This document shows, piece after piece, positions 24,704-32,710 of a stretch of DNA of 49,468 nt; the first letter of the stretch is position 1; each line of letters starts with the position of its first letter. Made by a program: the position numbers and the translations under genes. The notes under the pieces were generated by a model that saw nothing but the letters and a program-made list of their open reading frames with translations, had not been told where the DNA came from and ran no database searches. Source of the DNA: Bacteroidales bacterium (GTDB lineage: Bacteria > Bacteroidota > Bacteroidia > Bacteroidales > WCHB1-69); contig JAFZWE010000033.1 of the NCBI GenBank assembly GCA_017617445.1, forward strand, positions 1 to 49,468, written 5' to 3'.

Positions 24704-27244
24704 CTATTCTTGGTTTTCAATCTGGGGGACCTTTTTTCTGACGACCAGACCTTCCAGTACCTCATCATAGTCCACGATCATCATCTGCCCTTCCAGTCCT
24801 TCGTTGGCCAGGATCTCCTCTGCCAGCAGATCCTCCACATTTTTCTGGATGGCGCGCTTGAGCGGACGAGCCCCATAGTTGGCATCCCATCCTTCGCGGG
24901 CCAGAAAATCGGTGGCAGCGTCGGTAACGGTTACATCCAATCCCATCATTCCGATGCGGCCCAACAGTTTTTTGAGTTCCAGACGGATGATTTTCTTCAC
25001 GTCCTCTTCTTCAATATTGTTGAAAAAGATGATGTCGTCGATGCGGTTCAGAAATTCCGGCGGGAATTGGTTCTTGAGCGCGGTCTCCAGAATTTTTTGT
25101 GTTTTTTTGTCTTTGCCGGCCTGGGTGGCGCTGGTGCTGAAGCCGACATCCTTGCCGAAATCTTTCAGTTCTCTGGAGCCGACGTTGGAGGTCATGATGA
25201 GGATGGTGTTCTTGAAGTCCACTTTGCGCCCCATGCCGTCGGTCAGTACGCCATCGTCAAATACTTGGAGAAGAACGTTATACACATCTTTATGTGCTTT
25301 TTCAACCTCGTCTAGCAGAACGATGGAGTAGGGCTTGCGCCGGATTTTTTCGGTCAGCTGTCCGCCCTCTTCGTAGCCTACATAGCCGGGAGGCGCTCCG
25401 ATGAGGCGGGAGATGGTGTGTTTTTCCATGTATTCGCTCATATCGATGCGGACCATGGCATCTGGAGAGTCAAACAGATAGGAGGCAAGCACTTTGGCGA
25501 GGTAGGTTTTGCCCACGCCGGTGGGACCGAGAAAGATGAAGGTGCCGATGGGCTTGTTGGGGTCTTTCAGTCCGGCCCGGTTGCGGCGGATGGCCTTGGC
25601 AATCTTCAGGATGGCTTCATCTTGTCCGATGACACTGCCCTGCAGTTCATCGGCCATCTTGAGCAGGCGTTCGCTTTCGCTTTTGGCGATGCGCTGTACG
25701 GGAACCCCGGTCATCATGGCAATTACTTCGGCAACTTTCTCTTCCGTCACTTCGGGTCTCTCCTCTTCGTTCTGCTCTTTCCATTCCGCTTTGATGAGGT
25801 CGAGTTGCCGTTGTGCTTCAATGACCTTGTTGCGAAGTTCAGCCGCCAGATTGTATTGCCGGTCCATGATGGCCTTGTTCTTTTTTTCCTGCAAATCGGA
25901 AATGGTTTGTTCAATTTCTACGAATGCGGGGGGGACATGCACATTGAGGATATGTACGCGTGAACCGGCCTCGTCCAGGGCGTCAATGGCTTTGTCGGGC
26001 AGACATCGGTCGGTGATGTAGCGGTTGGAAAGAGAGACGCAGGCTTTGAGCGCTTCGTCGGTATAGGTGACCCCGTGGTGCGCTTCGTATTTGTCTTTGA
26101 TATTTTTGAGAATCTCAATGGTTTCTTCTGGCGTGGTGGGTTCCAGTATGATTTTTTGGAACCGGCGTTCCAATGCGCCGTCTTTTTCAATGTACTGGCG
26201 GTACTCGTCCAGTGTGGTGGCTCCAATGCACTGCACCTCCCCACGGGCCAGCGCGGGCTTGAACATGTTGGAAGCGTCCAGGCTGCCCGGTGAGGAACCG
26301 GCGCCCACCATGGTGTGGAGCTCGTCAATGAACAGGATGACATCGGGGTTCTTCTCCAGCTCGTTGATGATGTTCTGCATCCTTTCCTCAAACTGCCCGC
26401 GGTATTTGGTGCCGGCCACCAGAGAGGTCATGTCTAATGCGATGATGCGCTTGTTCATCAGGGTGCGCGACACACGCCCCTCTTTGATGCGCAGGGCCAA
26501 CCCTTCGGCTAAGGCGGATTTGCCCACGCCGGGCTCGCCAATCAGCACTGGGTTGTTTTTCTTGCGGCGGCTCAGGATTTGCGCAATGCGCTCCAGCTCC
26601 TTTTCGCGCCCCACAATCACGTCCAGCTTCCCCTCTTCCGCGTACCGGGTCAGGTCTTTGCCGAAACTGTCCAGCATGGGAGTTGAACTCTTCTTGCCGA
26701 TATTCCTCCGTTTGCTGTTGAAACGGCGGTCGTCTTCGTCCTCCTCTTCATCCCCGGTGGGCAATGAGTAGCCCGCATCCGAGACCCTGCCGCTGATGTT
26801 GTCGCGGGTGAGGCGGCGCAGGAATTCATTGTAGGTGACCCCCCGCTGGTTGAGCATCTTCTTGACCACATTCTCACTGGACGCCGGGGTCTCCTGCAAT
26901 AGGGCAGCCACAAAATGCTGGGGCTCCACCAGCGGATTGAAAATCTTCTGGGCGTGCAACTTAGACCTCCGGAGAATGTTAGTAGCCTGTATCGACAACT
27001 CCGGCTCGTTGAGCGTGGAACTCTCTTCATCATTGTCCACAAACATGGTTTCCAACTCATATTGCATCTTTTCCGTATCCACGGAAAAAGAGGATAAAAG
27101 CAGTTTGGTGCCCGTCTCTCCAGGGTAACGCAGGATGGCGTCGAATATATGCTCGGTTGTGACTTGTGTGAAACCGTATTGGATGGCGATGGATTTTGCG
27201 TCAACCAACACTTTGTTCATTTCTTCAGAATAATTGATTTGCAT
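24704..27244 (-). CDS. clpC: ATP-dependent Clp protease ATP-binding subunit ClpC
   Basis: This 846-residue AAA+ unfoldase feeds substrates to ClpP. Clp N-terminal repeats (about 1-145) are followed by the first AAA+ domain (Walker A GEPGVGKSALAEG, Walker B ILFIDELH), then a middle region with a UVR-type coiled-coil motif (KKNKAIMDRQYNLAAELRN). The second AAA+ domain follows (Walker A GPTGVGKTYLAK, Walker B VLLDEVEKAH), with the C-terminal D2 small domain. The UVR motif and single short middle region point to ClpC, not ClpA or ClpB. A strong promoter lies upstream. Confidence 0.95.
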   Translation of the reverse strand: MQINYSEEMNKVLVDAKSIAIQYGFTQVTTEHIFDAILRYPGETGTKLLLSSFSVDTEKMQYELETMFVDNDEESSTLNEPELSIQATNILRRSKLHAQKIFNPLVEPQHFVAALLQETPASSENVVKKMLNQRGVTYNEFLRRLTRDNISGRVSDAGYSLPTGDEEEDEDDRRFNSKRRNIGKKSSTPMLDSFGKDLTRYAEEGKLDVIVGREKELERIAQILSRRKKNNPVLIGEPGVGKSALAEGLALRIKEGRVSRTLMNKRIIALDMTSLVAGTKYRGQFEERMQNIINELEKNPDVILFIDELHTMVGAGSSPGSLDASNMFKPALARGEVQCIGATTLDEYRQYIEKDGALERRFQKIILEPTTPEETIEILKNIKDKYEAHHGVTYTDEALKACVSLSNRYITDRCLPDKAIDALDEAGSRVHILNVHVPPAFVEIEQTISDLQEKKNKAIMDRQYNLAAELRNKVIEAQRQLDLIKAEWKEQNEEERPEVTEEKVAEVIAMMTGVPVQRIAKSESERLLKMADELQGSVIGQDEAILKIAKAIRRNRAGLKDPNKPIGTFIFLGPTGVGKTYLAKVLASYLFDSPDAMVRIDMSEYMEKHTISRLIGAPPGYVGYEEGGQLTEKIRRKPYSIVLLDEVEKAHKDVYNVLLQVFDDGVLTDGMGRKVDFKNTILIMTSNVGSRELKDFGKDVGFSTSATQAGKDKKTQKILETALKNQFPPEFLNRIDDIIFFNNIEEEDVKKIIRLELKKLLGRIGMMGLDVTVTDAATDFLAREGWDANYGARPLKRAIQKNVEDLLAEEILANEGLEGQMMIVDYDEVLEGLVVRKKVPQIENQE

Positions 27245-27301
27245 TAAAGGAGGGTTTGTAAATATGGGTGATTAAATCATAAATAATGTGCGAAAAGCGC
27301 G

Positions 27302-27331
27302 CAAAGGTACGATTTTCATGTTATATAACAA
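27302..27331 (-). promoter_or_regulatory. Bacteroidota promoter (-33 TTG, 19 nt, -7 TACCTTTG) for clpC
   Basis: On the minus strand TTG (plus 27329-27331) lies exactly 19 nt from TACCTTTG (plus 27302-27309). The predicted leader is about 50 nt. No CtsR-type heptad repeat was seen. Confidence 0.72.
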
Positions 27332-27369
27332 TTGAAAGAAGAGAAAGTTTGTCAATAGTGGGCAGTTGA

Positions 27370-28635
27370 TTATTTTGAATCGCCATAGACCAGTTGCACC
27401 AAATTGTACAGCAGCATGTAGTCAATCATGTTGCTTTCCCCGGTTTCCGTGTTATGCCAGGGGCAGAACAGCGAGAGGGAGTGCCATGGAGCCGGAGTGC
27501 GGAGGGTTTTCCCATCCTGTAGGGTAGTGATGGCTCCGGAGACGGGAGCTGCATCCAGGTAGGAGTCGTAGGGGGCGCGGGGGGCTAACCGGGAGGCGTC
27601 CACATCGTAAAGTACTGCATGGATGAGGGGAAGATGGGGGAAAATCAGGCTCTGTTCCAGGTCGGGCCGCCGTTTGGCGATTTTTTCGCAGGTTTTCAGC
27701 ATCCATTGGTAGCAGTCGCGGTTCCCGTTTCCGCTGTCGTTGATTACAGCAGACAAAGCCAAGATGCCGTACCAGCGGAAATGGCCGTACTTGCTGATCA
27801 GGATGTTGTCCTGCACGATGTTCCACAGGTTTTTCCAGTTCCCTTTGTCACTTTTCCCGAAACCGAGGCTCCGGCCGCTCAGCTTTTCCCCGGCCAGGGT
27901 GTGGGCATATTGCAGCCACTGGATGTCCATCTCTGCTTGGATGGTCTCGCCGTTGACAGGGTTGACAATCCGCCATCGCTCTCCTTTGGACTCATCCTCA
28001 AACTGCATTCCCTTGACCATCAGATAGGCGATCTCTCCGATTTCTTGCTGGAGGCTTTCATCGTCAACCAGTTTTTGCGCCAAGGCAAAGCCGAGGTAGG
28101 AGCCCCACGCCTGGTCTTGGGAAGGGGCATTGCCCCGTGTGGAGGTCCTGCCGCAATTGCTGGTGTAGCCGCTGCTGAGGTGTTGCAGCCCGAAGCGCGA
28201 GGTGTCAGCCAAGCAGATGTCATCCCGAAGGTAAAAGCCGTTGCATTGGGTGAATGTGTCGCAACCCCAGCACTTTTCCGCCGCCAAGTCCAACCGCTTG
28301 TACACGTCAATGGCACAATGGAGCTCTTTCAGGGTGGGACCGGTGTCCTTGCCCTGCCGTTTCAGCAGGGCGTACTCTGTGGCCAGCAACGCCACATAAT
28401 GCCCCTGCCACCAGATGCCGTCAATGCAGTAGCCGGTCCGCAATCCGTTGGGCATGAAGCGGATTTCCAGCGGTTGATGCGAGCCCCGGTCCATGCCGTT
28501 GCCACTGCAATAAACAAATTCGCTGGTGAGACGGGATCGCAACTTCCAATATTTGGCCTCGTTTTCCAAGGGACTCTGAGACCATACTGCTCCCCAAAAA
28601 ACGATGCATAAGATGGTGAGAGCCAGTTTTTTCAT
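27370..28635 (-). CDS. secreted alpha-helical protein, possible glycoside-hydrolase-like (421 aa)
   Basis: The start is placed at 28635 (MKKLALTILCIVFWGAVWSQ, a signal peptide), because ATG 28635 overlaps the TGA of the upstream acyltransferase in an ATGA junction. The mature protein is tryptophan-rich and helical (IWWQGHYVALLATEYALL, HFRWYGILALSAVIND, QDQAWGSYLGFALAQKLVDD). It has six or more cysteines and a spacing of helices reminiscent of (alpha/alpha)6 barrels of carbohydrate-active enzymes. I cannot assign a family or catalytic residues. It is translationally coupled to the phospholipid acyltransferase and M50-like protease genes upstream. Confidence 0.6.
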   Translation of the reverse strand: MKKLALTILCIVFWGAVWSQSPLENEAKYWKLRSRLTSEFVYCSGNGMDRGSHQPLEIRFMPNGLRTGYCIDGIWWQGHYVALLATEYALLKRQGKDTGPTLKELHCAIDVYKRLDLAAEKCWGCDTFTQCNGFYLRDDICLADTSRFGLQHLSSGYTSNCGRTSTRGNAPSQDQAWGSYLGFALAQKLVDDESLQQEIGEIAYLMVKGMQFEDESKGERWRIVNPVNGETIQAEMDIQWLQYAHTLAGEKLSGRSLGFGKSDKGNWKNLWNIVQDNILISKYGHFRWYGILALSAVINDSGNGNRDCYQWMLKTCEKIAKRRPDLEQSLIFPHLPLIHAVLYDVDASRLAPRAPYDSYLDAAPVSGAITTLQDGKTLRTPAPWHSLSLFCPWHNTETGESNMIDYMLLYNLVQLVYGDSK

Positions 28636-29222
28636 TTCTTTTTTTCTAACCATTCGGGAAAGGCATAAGGTTTGTCTTCCAGATTGAATTGTCCTCTGTG
28701 CTTGCCGTACATTCCGTAATAATTTTTTTCCAATTCAGCGATATCTGCTTCATAATTTCCTGTGGGATAGAAGGCTGGAAGCACGCCTCCGCGGCGACTG
28801 CGGAAATCAAGATAGCCTGGTACAATGGGCACGCCAGCCTCAAGCGCAATGAAATAAAACCCTTTTTTCCAATTGGGATTCAATTTGCGTGTGCCTTCAG
28901 GGGCTATCAGAAAGGCCACTTCCTCCTGCTCTTTGATGAAGTTGGCGGCATAGATTGGGAACTTCTTGACGTGGGCGCGGTCAATGGGCATCCCCCCGCA
29001 TTTGCGGAGAATTGGCCCGAGCGGCCAGAAAAAAGCCTCCTTCTTGATCAGCAGCGTGGCTTTGAACCCCATGACATTGATGCACATGGCCCCAATGACG
29101 AAATCCCAGTAGCTGGTGTGCGGAGCAAACAACAGCACGCATTTCTTGATCTCCGGAGGAATGTTGACAGTATCGGGTGTTATTCTTAAAAGTTTGAGAA
29201 TAAATTTGTTGAATTTTCTCAT
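28632..29222 (-). CDS. 1-acyl-sn-glycerol-3-phosphate acyltransferase (PlsC family)
   Basis: The product is 196 residues with the acyltransferase motifs HTSYWD (HX4D, near residue 35), GGMPIDRA (motif II region), and APEGTRKLN (motif III). Such enzymes acylate lysophosphatidic acid or related acceptors at the inner membrane. This short form lacks the usual extra N-terminal helices, as in many Bacteroidota PlsC-like proteins, so the acceptor may differ from classical PlsC. It lies 9 bp after the M50-like gene and overlaps the next gene by 4 bp. Confidence 0.85.
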   Translation of the reverse strand: MRKFNKFILKLLRITPDTVNIPPEIKKCVLLFAPHTSYWDFVIGAMCINVMGFKATLLIKKEAFFWPLGPILRKCGGMPIDRAHVKKFPIYAANFIKEQEEVAFLIAPEGTRKLNPNWKKGFYFIALEAGVPIVPGYLDFRSRRGGVLPAFYPTGNYEADIAELEKNYYGMYGKHRGQFNLEDKPYAFPEWLEKKK

Positions 29223-29231
29223 ACGGCTTTT

Positions 29232-29915
29232 TTAAATGAGTGTTTTGATGATTAATAACGATTTGTATCCCATGAAGACGGCGAAAGCGAGGAATAAAAT
29301 CCCCCAGATGACGGCGTGCACATGAGTGCTTTTGTGAAGGTTGGTAGCATCTCCGGCTTGGTGCGGGTCACGCAATGACAGCATGAATATCACAATGGCC
29401 GACCAAACCGACTCAATGAGAATCATCAGACTGTAAAACCAGGCTGCCACTTGGATGGCGGTTTCATTTTTGAAGTAAAACAGCAATAGCAGATTCAAAC
29501 CAGTGAAGGACAATACCCAAATCACCCCGTATGTGTTCTGCCTGATCCATAGCAACATGATGAAAAGGAAAAGAATGGACAATCCCGCGATGATCCATTT
29601 TTCATAGCCGACCGACAGTAGAAAAAAACACAGATACGCCGTGACGGACGCAAAGGTGTAGCCGCACAGGCTGATGATGATGGATGCGAATTTGGAACTT
29701 GACTTGGTGAATGTGACGCCAGATGTATCGTTGAAAATCTGTATTTTGATGACCTCACCCTTCAGCAGCAGTGCTGCCAGGGCATGGCCGAATTCGTGTA
29801 TCATGGTGTTGATGATGTTGAAAAACTTGCCTGCCACCGGAATCTTGGGAAGCAGAAAAGCAACGATGACAAGGAGCCAGAAGACAGGAATCCCTAAAAA
29901 TTGAAGCTGGTTCAT
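29232..29915 (-). CDS. M50-type membrane metallopeptidase-like protein
   Basis: The product is 227 residues from ATG 29915 (MNQLQFLGIPVF); an earlier ATG lies upstream of the transcription start implied by the -7 box at 29934-29941. The zinc motif HEFGHAL (HExxH) sits in the second membrane helix, and about six hydrophobic segments follow, like the M50B-like family. The typical second metal motif NxxPxxxxDG is not seen, so catalytic activity is uncertain and it may be an inactive or divergent member. It heads an operon with a PlsC-like acyltransferase and a secreted protein. Confidence 0.75.
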   Translation of the reverse strand: MNQLQFLGIPVFWLLVIVAFLLPKIPVAGKFFNIINTMIHEFGHALAALLLKGEVIKIQIFNDTSGVTFTKSSSKFASIIISLCGYTFASVTAYLCFFLLSVGYEKWIIAGLSILFLFIMLLWIRQNTYGVIWVLSFTGLNLLLLFYFKNETAIQVAAWFYSLMILIESVWSAIVIFMLSLRDPHQAGDATNLHKSTHVHAVIWGILFLAFAVFMGYKSLLIIKTLI

Positions 29916-29933
29916 GGTATCAGTTTGAGCGTG

Positions 29934-29941
29934 CAAAAATA
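29934..29941 (-). promoter_or_regulatory. -7 box (TATTTTTG) of the M50-like operon
   Basis: On the minus strand TATTTTTG fits TAnnTTTG and lies 18 bp before ATG 29915. It supports that start over the ATG at 29936. Confidence 0.62.
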
Positions 29942-30000
29942 CGATTTAGTTGCTAATGTGTCCACCTTTTTTGGGGAAAGTTGCGTGTACGGAGTTCCAA

Positions 30001-30037
30001 GAATGAAAAAAGGCGGGAGCCCCGCCTTTTTTCATTC
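30001..30037 (-). terminator. Perfect 17-bp terminator hairpin after rny
   Basis: Positions 30001-30017 and 30021-30037 are perfect inverted repeats with a 3-nt loop; the core is AAAAGGCGGG/CCCGCCTTTT. Read on the minus strand it directly follows rny and carries a T-run. Confidence 0.9.
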
Positions 30038-30052
30038 TGTAGTCCCGGAAAA

Positions 30053-31633
30053 CTATCGGGCGTAGTTCACCGAACGGGTTTCCCGGATGACGGTGATCTT
30101 GATTTGTCCCGGGTAGGTCATTTCGTTCTGGATCTTTTTGGAGAGATCAAACGAGATCTGGTTGGCCTGTTCGTCGGTGACTTTCTCTGCGCCCACGATA
30201 ACGCGGAGTTCGCGGCCGGCCTGGATGGCGAAGGTCTTGACCACGCCGGGGTAGGTGAGGGCAAGGTTTTCAAGGTCGTTGAGTCGCTTCATGTAGGCTT
30301 CCACCACTTCGCGGCGTGCGCCCGGGCGTGCACCGGAGATGGCGTCGCAAACCTGCACCAAAGGAGCGATCAGGTTGGTCATCTCCATTTCGTCGTGGTG
30401 CGCCCCGATGGCATTGACGATTTCGGGTTTCTCTTTGTATTGTTCAGCCAGTTGGGCACCGAACAGAGCGTGCGGCATCTCGGGTTCTGTGTCGGGCACT
30501 TTGCCGATATCGTGCAGCAGGCCGGCACGTTTGGCCAATTTCGGGTTCAAACCGAGTTCAGCAGCCATCGTGGCACAAAGGTTGGCCACCTCCTTGGAGT
30601 GCTGCAGCAGGTTCTGCCCATAGGAAGAACGGTAGCGCATCTTGCCCACCATGCGCATCAGCTCGTGGCTCATGTTGTGGATGCCGAGGTCAATGCAGGT
30701 GCGTTTTCCGATCTCATTGATTTCCTGTTCAATCTGCTTTTTGGTTTTAGCTACAATCTCTTCAATGCGGGCGGGGTGGATACGGCCGTCGTTGACCAGT
30801 TTCTGGAGCGACAGGCGAGCCACTTCGCGACGCACGGGGTCGAAGCTGGAGAGCAGAATGGTGTCGGGGGAGTCGTCAATGATGACGTCCACGCCGGTGA
30901 GGTTCTCCAACGCACGGATGTTGCGGCCCTCGCGGCCGATGATTCTACCCTTGATTTCATCGTTCTCAATGTGGAATACCGATACCGCATTTTCCAGGGC
31001 AGTTTCCACGCCAGTTCTTTGGATGCATTTGATAACCAGTTTTTTAGCTTCCAAATTGGCCGTGTTTTGAGCTTCGTCAACAATCTCTTTGATGGTGACC
31101 ATCGCTTCGGCACGGGCCTCGTCCTCCATCAGCTGTATCAGCTGTTCCTTGGCTTCTTGAGCGCTCAATTCCGCGATGGATTCAAGCTTGGCCTTCTGGA
31201 TGGAGGTCTGCTTGTCCAATTCCGCCTGCTTGGCTTCGTTGGCCTGAATCTGGTGGTTGAGCTTGTCTTTCAGTGCGTTGTTGTCGTTGATTTTGCGATT
31301 GGCCTCTTCCAACTTCTGGTTGAGGTTGTTCTCTTTCTGCTTGATGCGGTTCTCTGCGGCAGCGATCTGCTGGTTCTTTTCATTGACAGTTTTCTCGTGT
31401 TCTGACTTGAGTTGCAGGAATTTCTCTTTGGCCTGCAGGATTTTCTCCTTTTTCAGCAGTTCCGCATCTTCCTCTGATTTTTTCTTGATAGCTTTCGCCT
31501 CGTCTTGGGCGCGCTTGAGTTCGTCCTGGCTGCGCTTGGTGATGGCCTTGCGGAGAAGAGTATATGATAAGGCCACACCTGCACCACAACCCACGACGAC
31601 ACCGATGATAATACCTATTGTTGTTGGTTCCAT
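30053..31633 (-). CDS. rny: ribonuclease Y
   Basis: This 526-residue membrane-anchored endoribonuclease initiates mRNA decay. The order is one N-terminal helix ([22 protein letters not shown]), a long coiled coil rich in Lys, Glu, Gln (about 25-210), the KH domain ([20 protein letters not shown]), and the HD phosphohydrolase domain with [10 protein letters not shown] and the downstream IGAHHDE. Length and order are typical. Upstream on the same strand lie a candidate 6S RNA and zapA, a gene order I associate with Bacteroidota. Confidence 0.97.
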   Translation of the reverse strand: MEPTTIGIIIGVVVGCGAGVALSYTLLRKAITKRSQDELKRAQDEAKAIKKKSEEDAELLKKEKILQAKEKFLQLKSEHEKTVNEKNQQIAAAENRIKQKENNLNQKLEEANRKINDNNALKDKLNHQIQANEAKQAELDKQTSIQKAKLESIAELSAQEAKEQLIQLMEDEARAEAMVTIKEIVDEAQNTANLEAKKLVIKCIQRTGVETALENAVSVFHIENDEIKGRIIGREGRNIRALENLTGVDVIIDDSPDTILLSSFDPVRREVARLSLQKLVNDGRIHPARIEEIVAKTKKQIEQEINEIGKRTCIDLGIHNMSHELMRMVGKMRYRSSYGQNLLQHSKEVANLCATMAAELGLNPKLAKRAGLLHDIGKVPDTEPEMPHALFGAQLAEQYKEKPEIVNAIGAHHDEMEMTNLIAPLVQVCDAISGARPGARREVVEAYMKRLNDLENLALTYPGVVKTFAIQAGRELRVIVGAEKVTDEQANQISFDLSKKIQNEMTYPGQIKITVIRETRSVNYAR

Positions 31634-31675
31634 AAGTTTGTTTTGGTTAATATATTGTGGTTTATGTGTTTTTAT

Positions 31676-31846
31676 AAAAAAAAAGCCCGCACAGTCCCAT
31701 AGGGTTCTTGCAAACTCCTACTATATACGGTGAGGGAGCCTTGGCTTCGCAATAGTCCCATGGGTATGAAAATACCTTGCTTCACAGCAATTAGGGCCGG
31801 ATTTTGAAACCAAATGAGCCTATCCCTCTTTTTTATTCTGTTGAGT
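31676..31846 (-). ncRNA. ssrS: candidate 6S RNA (ssrS) between zapA and rny
   Basis: This non-coding stretch of about 170 nt has its own -7 box and folds as a rod. Minus-strand GCAAACTC (plus 31843-31850) pairs with GAGTTTGC (plus 31710-31717) as a closing stem. Inside it GAGGG pairs with CCCTC, TTGGTTTC pairs with GAAGCCAA, and the centre holds GGTAT-TTTC-ATACC and TTGC-TGTGAA-GCAA hairpins with a CCC/GGG contact. The 3' part ends in a T-run (plus 31676-31684). 6S RNA is linked to zapA in many bacteria. The exact ends are uncertain, and I recognise the family by position and shape, not by sequence identity. Confidence 0.6.
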
Positions 31847-31850
31847 TTGC

Positions 31851-31858
31851 CAAACGTA
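31851..31858 (-). promoter_or_regulatory. -7 box (TACGTTTG) of the candidate 6S RNA
   Basis: On the minus strand TACGTTTG fits TAnnTTTG and directly precedes the closing stem, so transcription would start inside it, about 31842-31847. No -33 TTG at the usual spacing is visible. Confidence 0.5.
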
Positions 31859-31894
31859 TCTGGACGTGCGGGTATGCTTTATTCAAAGAACCTT

Positions 31895-32260
31895 TCAATC
31901 AACGTTTTGCGTGGTGAACAAGTCTTCCTGTACGGATATCTCCTCATGTTCTAACGCCTCTAATGCCTCATTCATCTTGTCGGCCAGCAAACTAAGTTTC
32001 TCCATCTGTGGAATCAGATTCGCTTCGTAATTGTTGAGTCTCTCTTCTTTTGCTATATAGTTGACAGTTATTTCAATGAGTAGTTTTGAGAGTAGGTCTT
32101 GCTGGTCGGTGACATTCCATTTTTGAGCAAATGCTGTCGCTTTTTCGTTGATTCTTTTTTCGGCTTCGCGGTAATAGCTCTCATATTCCCTCTTTATCCA
32201 CAGGTCGATGTTCCGTTGCAGAATCTCCAAATTGATGTGGATGATATCACTCGTTTCCAT
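31895..32260 (-). CDS. zapA: cell division protein ZapA
   Basis: The product is 121 residues. An N-terminal globular head (HINLEILQRNIDLWIKREYESYYREAEKRINEKA) is followed by a long C-terminal coiled coil (LLIEITVNYIAKEERLNN to EALEHEEISVQE), the ZapA plan, which bundles FtsZ filaments at midcell. It is weakly conserved in sequence, as usual for the family. Its ATG overlaps the stop of the upstream coiled-coil gene by one base, so translation is coupled. Confidence 0.82.
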   Translation of the reverse strand: METSDIIHINLEILQRNIDLWIKREYESYYREAEKRINEKATAFAQKWNVTDQQDLLSKLLIEITVNYIAKEERLNNYEANLIPQMEKLSLLADKMNEALEALEHEEISVQEDLFTTQNVD

Positions 32261-32550
32261 TATTTACCTTTTAGATAGCCGATACAATTGTCAATCTCCC
32301 GCACTATTTCGCTTATTTCCTTTTTTATTTCTGTTCTGTCCTCTTTTTTTAGCAGGTTTTGTGTCGCCGTCAGCACCTTGTGCTTCTCCCTCCACTCCTT
32401 TTCCACTTGCTCATGGCGCGCAAGTTCCTGCTTCAGTTGTATGTTTTCTTTTTTTAGATTGTTTATAATATATTGATAATCATGTAATTTTGCTAAAACG
32501 GCTGTGAGTTTGGTCTCTACTTCCTGATATTTTTTTTGTGCGACAGTCAT
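32260..32550 (-). CDS. short coiled-coil protein co-transcribed with zapA (ZapB-like role possible)
   Basis: The product is 96 residues from ATG 32550 (MTVAQKKYQEVETKL). The earlier ATG at 32571 is inside the -7 box and cannot be used. Almost the whole protein is a charged helix with heptads (LAKLHDYQYIINNLKKENIQL and ELARHEQVEKEWREK) and a short C-terminal helix (EISEIVREIDNCIGYL). It has no signal peptide or membrane span. Size, composition and coupling to zapA suggest a division partner, but this is inference. Confidence 0.75.
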   Translation of the reverse strand: MTVAQKKYQEVETKLTAVLAKLHDYQYIINNLKKENIQLKQELARHEQVEKEWREKHKVLTATQNLLKKEDRTEIKKEISEIVREIDNCIGYLKGK

Positions 32551-32568
32551 AATTTCAAAATCACGGGG

Positions 32569-32576
32569 CAAAAGTA
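32569..32576 (-). promoter_or_regulatory. -7 box (TACTTTTG) of the coiled-coil/zapA operon
   Basis: On the minus strand TACTTTTG fits TAnnTTTG. It overlaps an upstream ATG at 32571, which decides the start at 32550. Confidence 0.65.
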
Positions 32577-32683
32577 CGTATTATTTTTGGCTTTCCGGAG
32601 TATGGCCGGTATATTTTTCATTTTTTTTCTGTTCATTTCTCATAGTTCCCTCTTTTGTTGTGGGTTATGTGCTGTTTTTTTCT

Positions 32684-32691
32684 TACTTTTG
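32684..32691 (+). promoter_or_regulatory. -7 box (TACTTTTG) of the Ser/Thr kinase gene
   Basis: TACTTTTG fits TAnnTTTG. Predicted initiation near 32697-32700 leaves a leader of only about 11-14 nt before ATG 32711 and argues against the ATG at 32660. Confidence 0.62.
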
Positions 32692-32710
32692 TTCTTTCAA
32701 AATGATTCTT

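Noticed and set aside
29981-31405. 474-codon plus-strand frame over rny
   Set aside because: It is an antisense shadow of rny with low-complexity translation and no family match; it also runs through the rny terminator.
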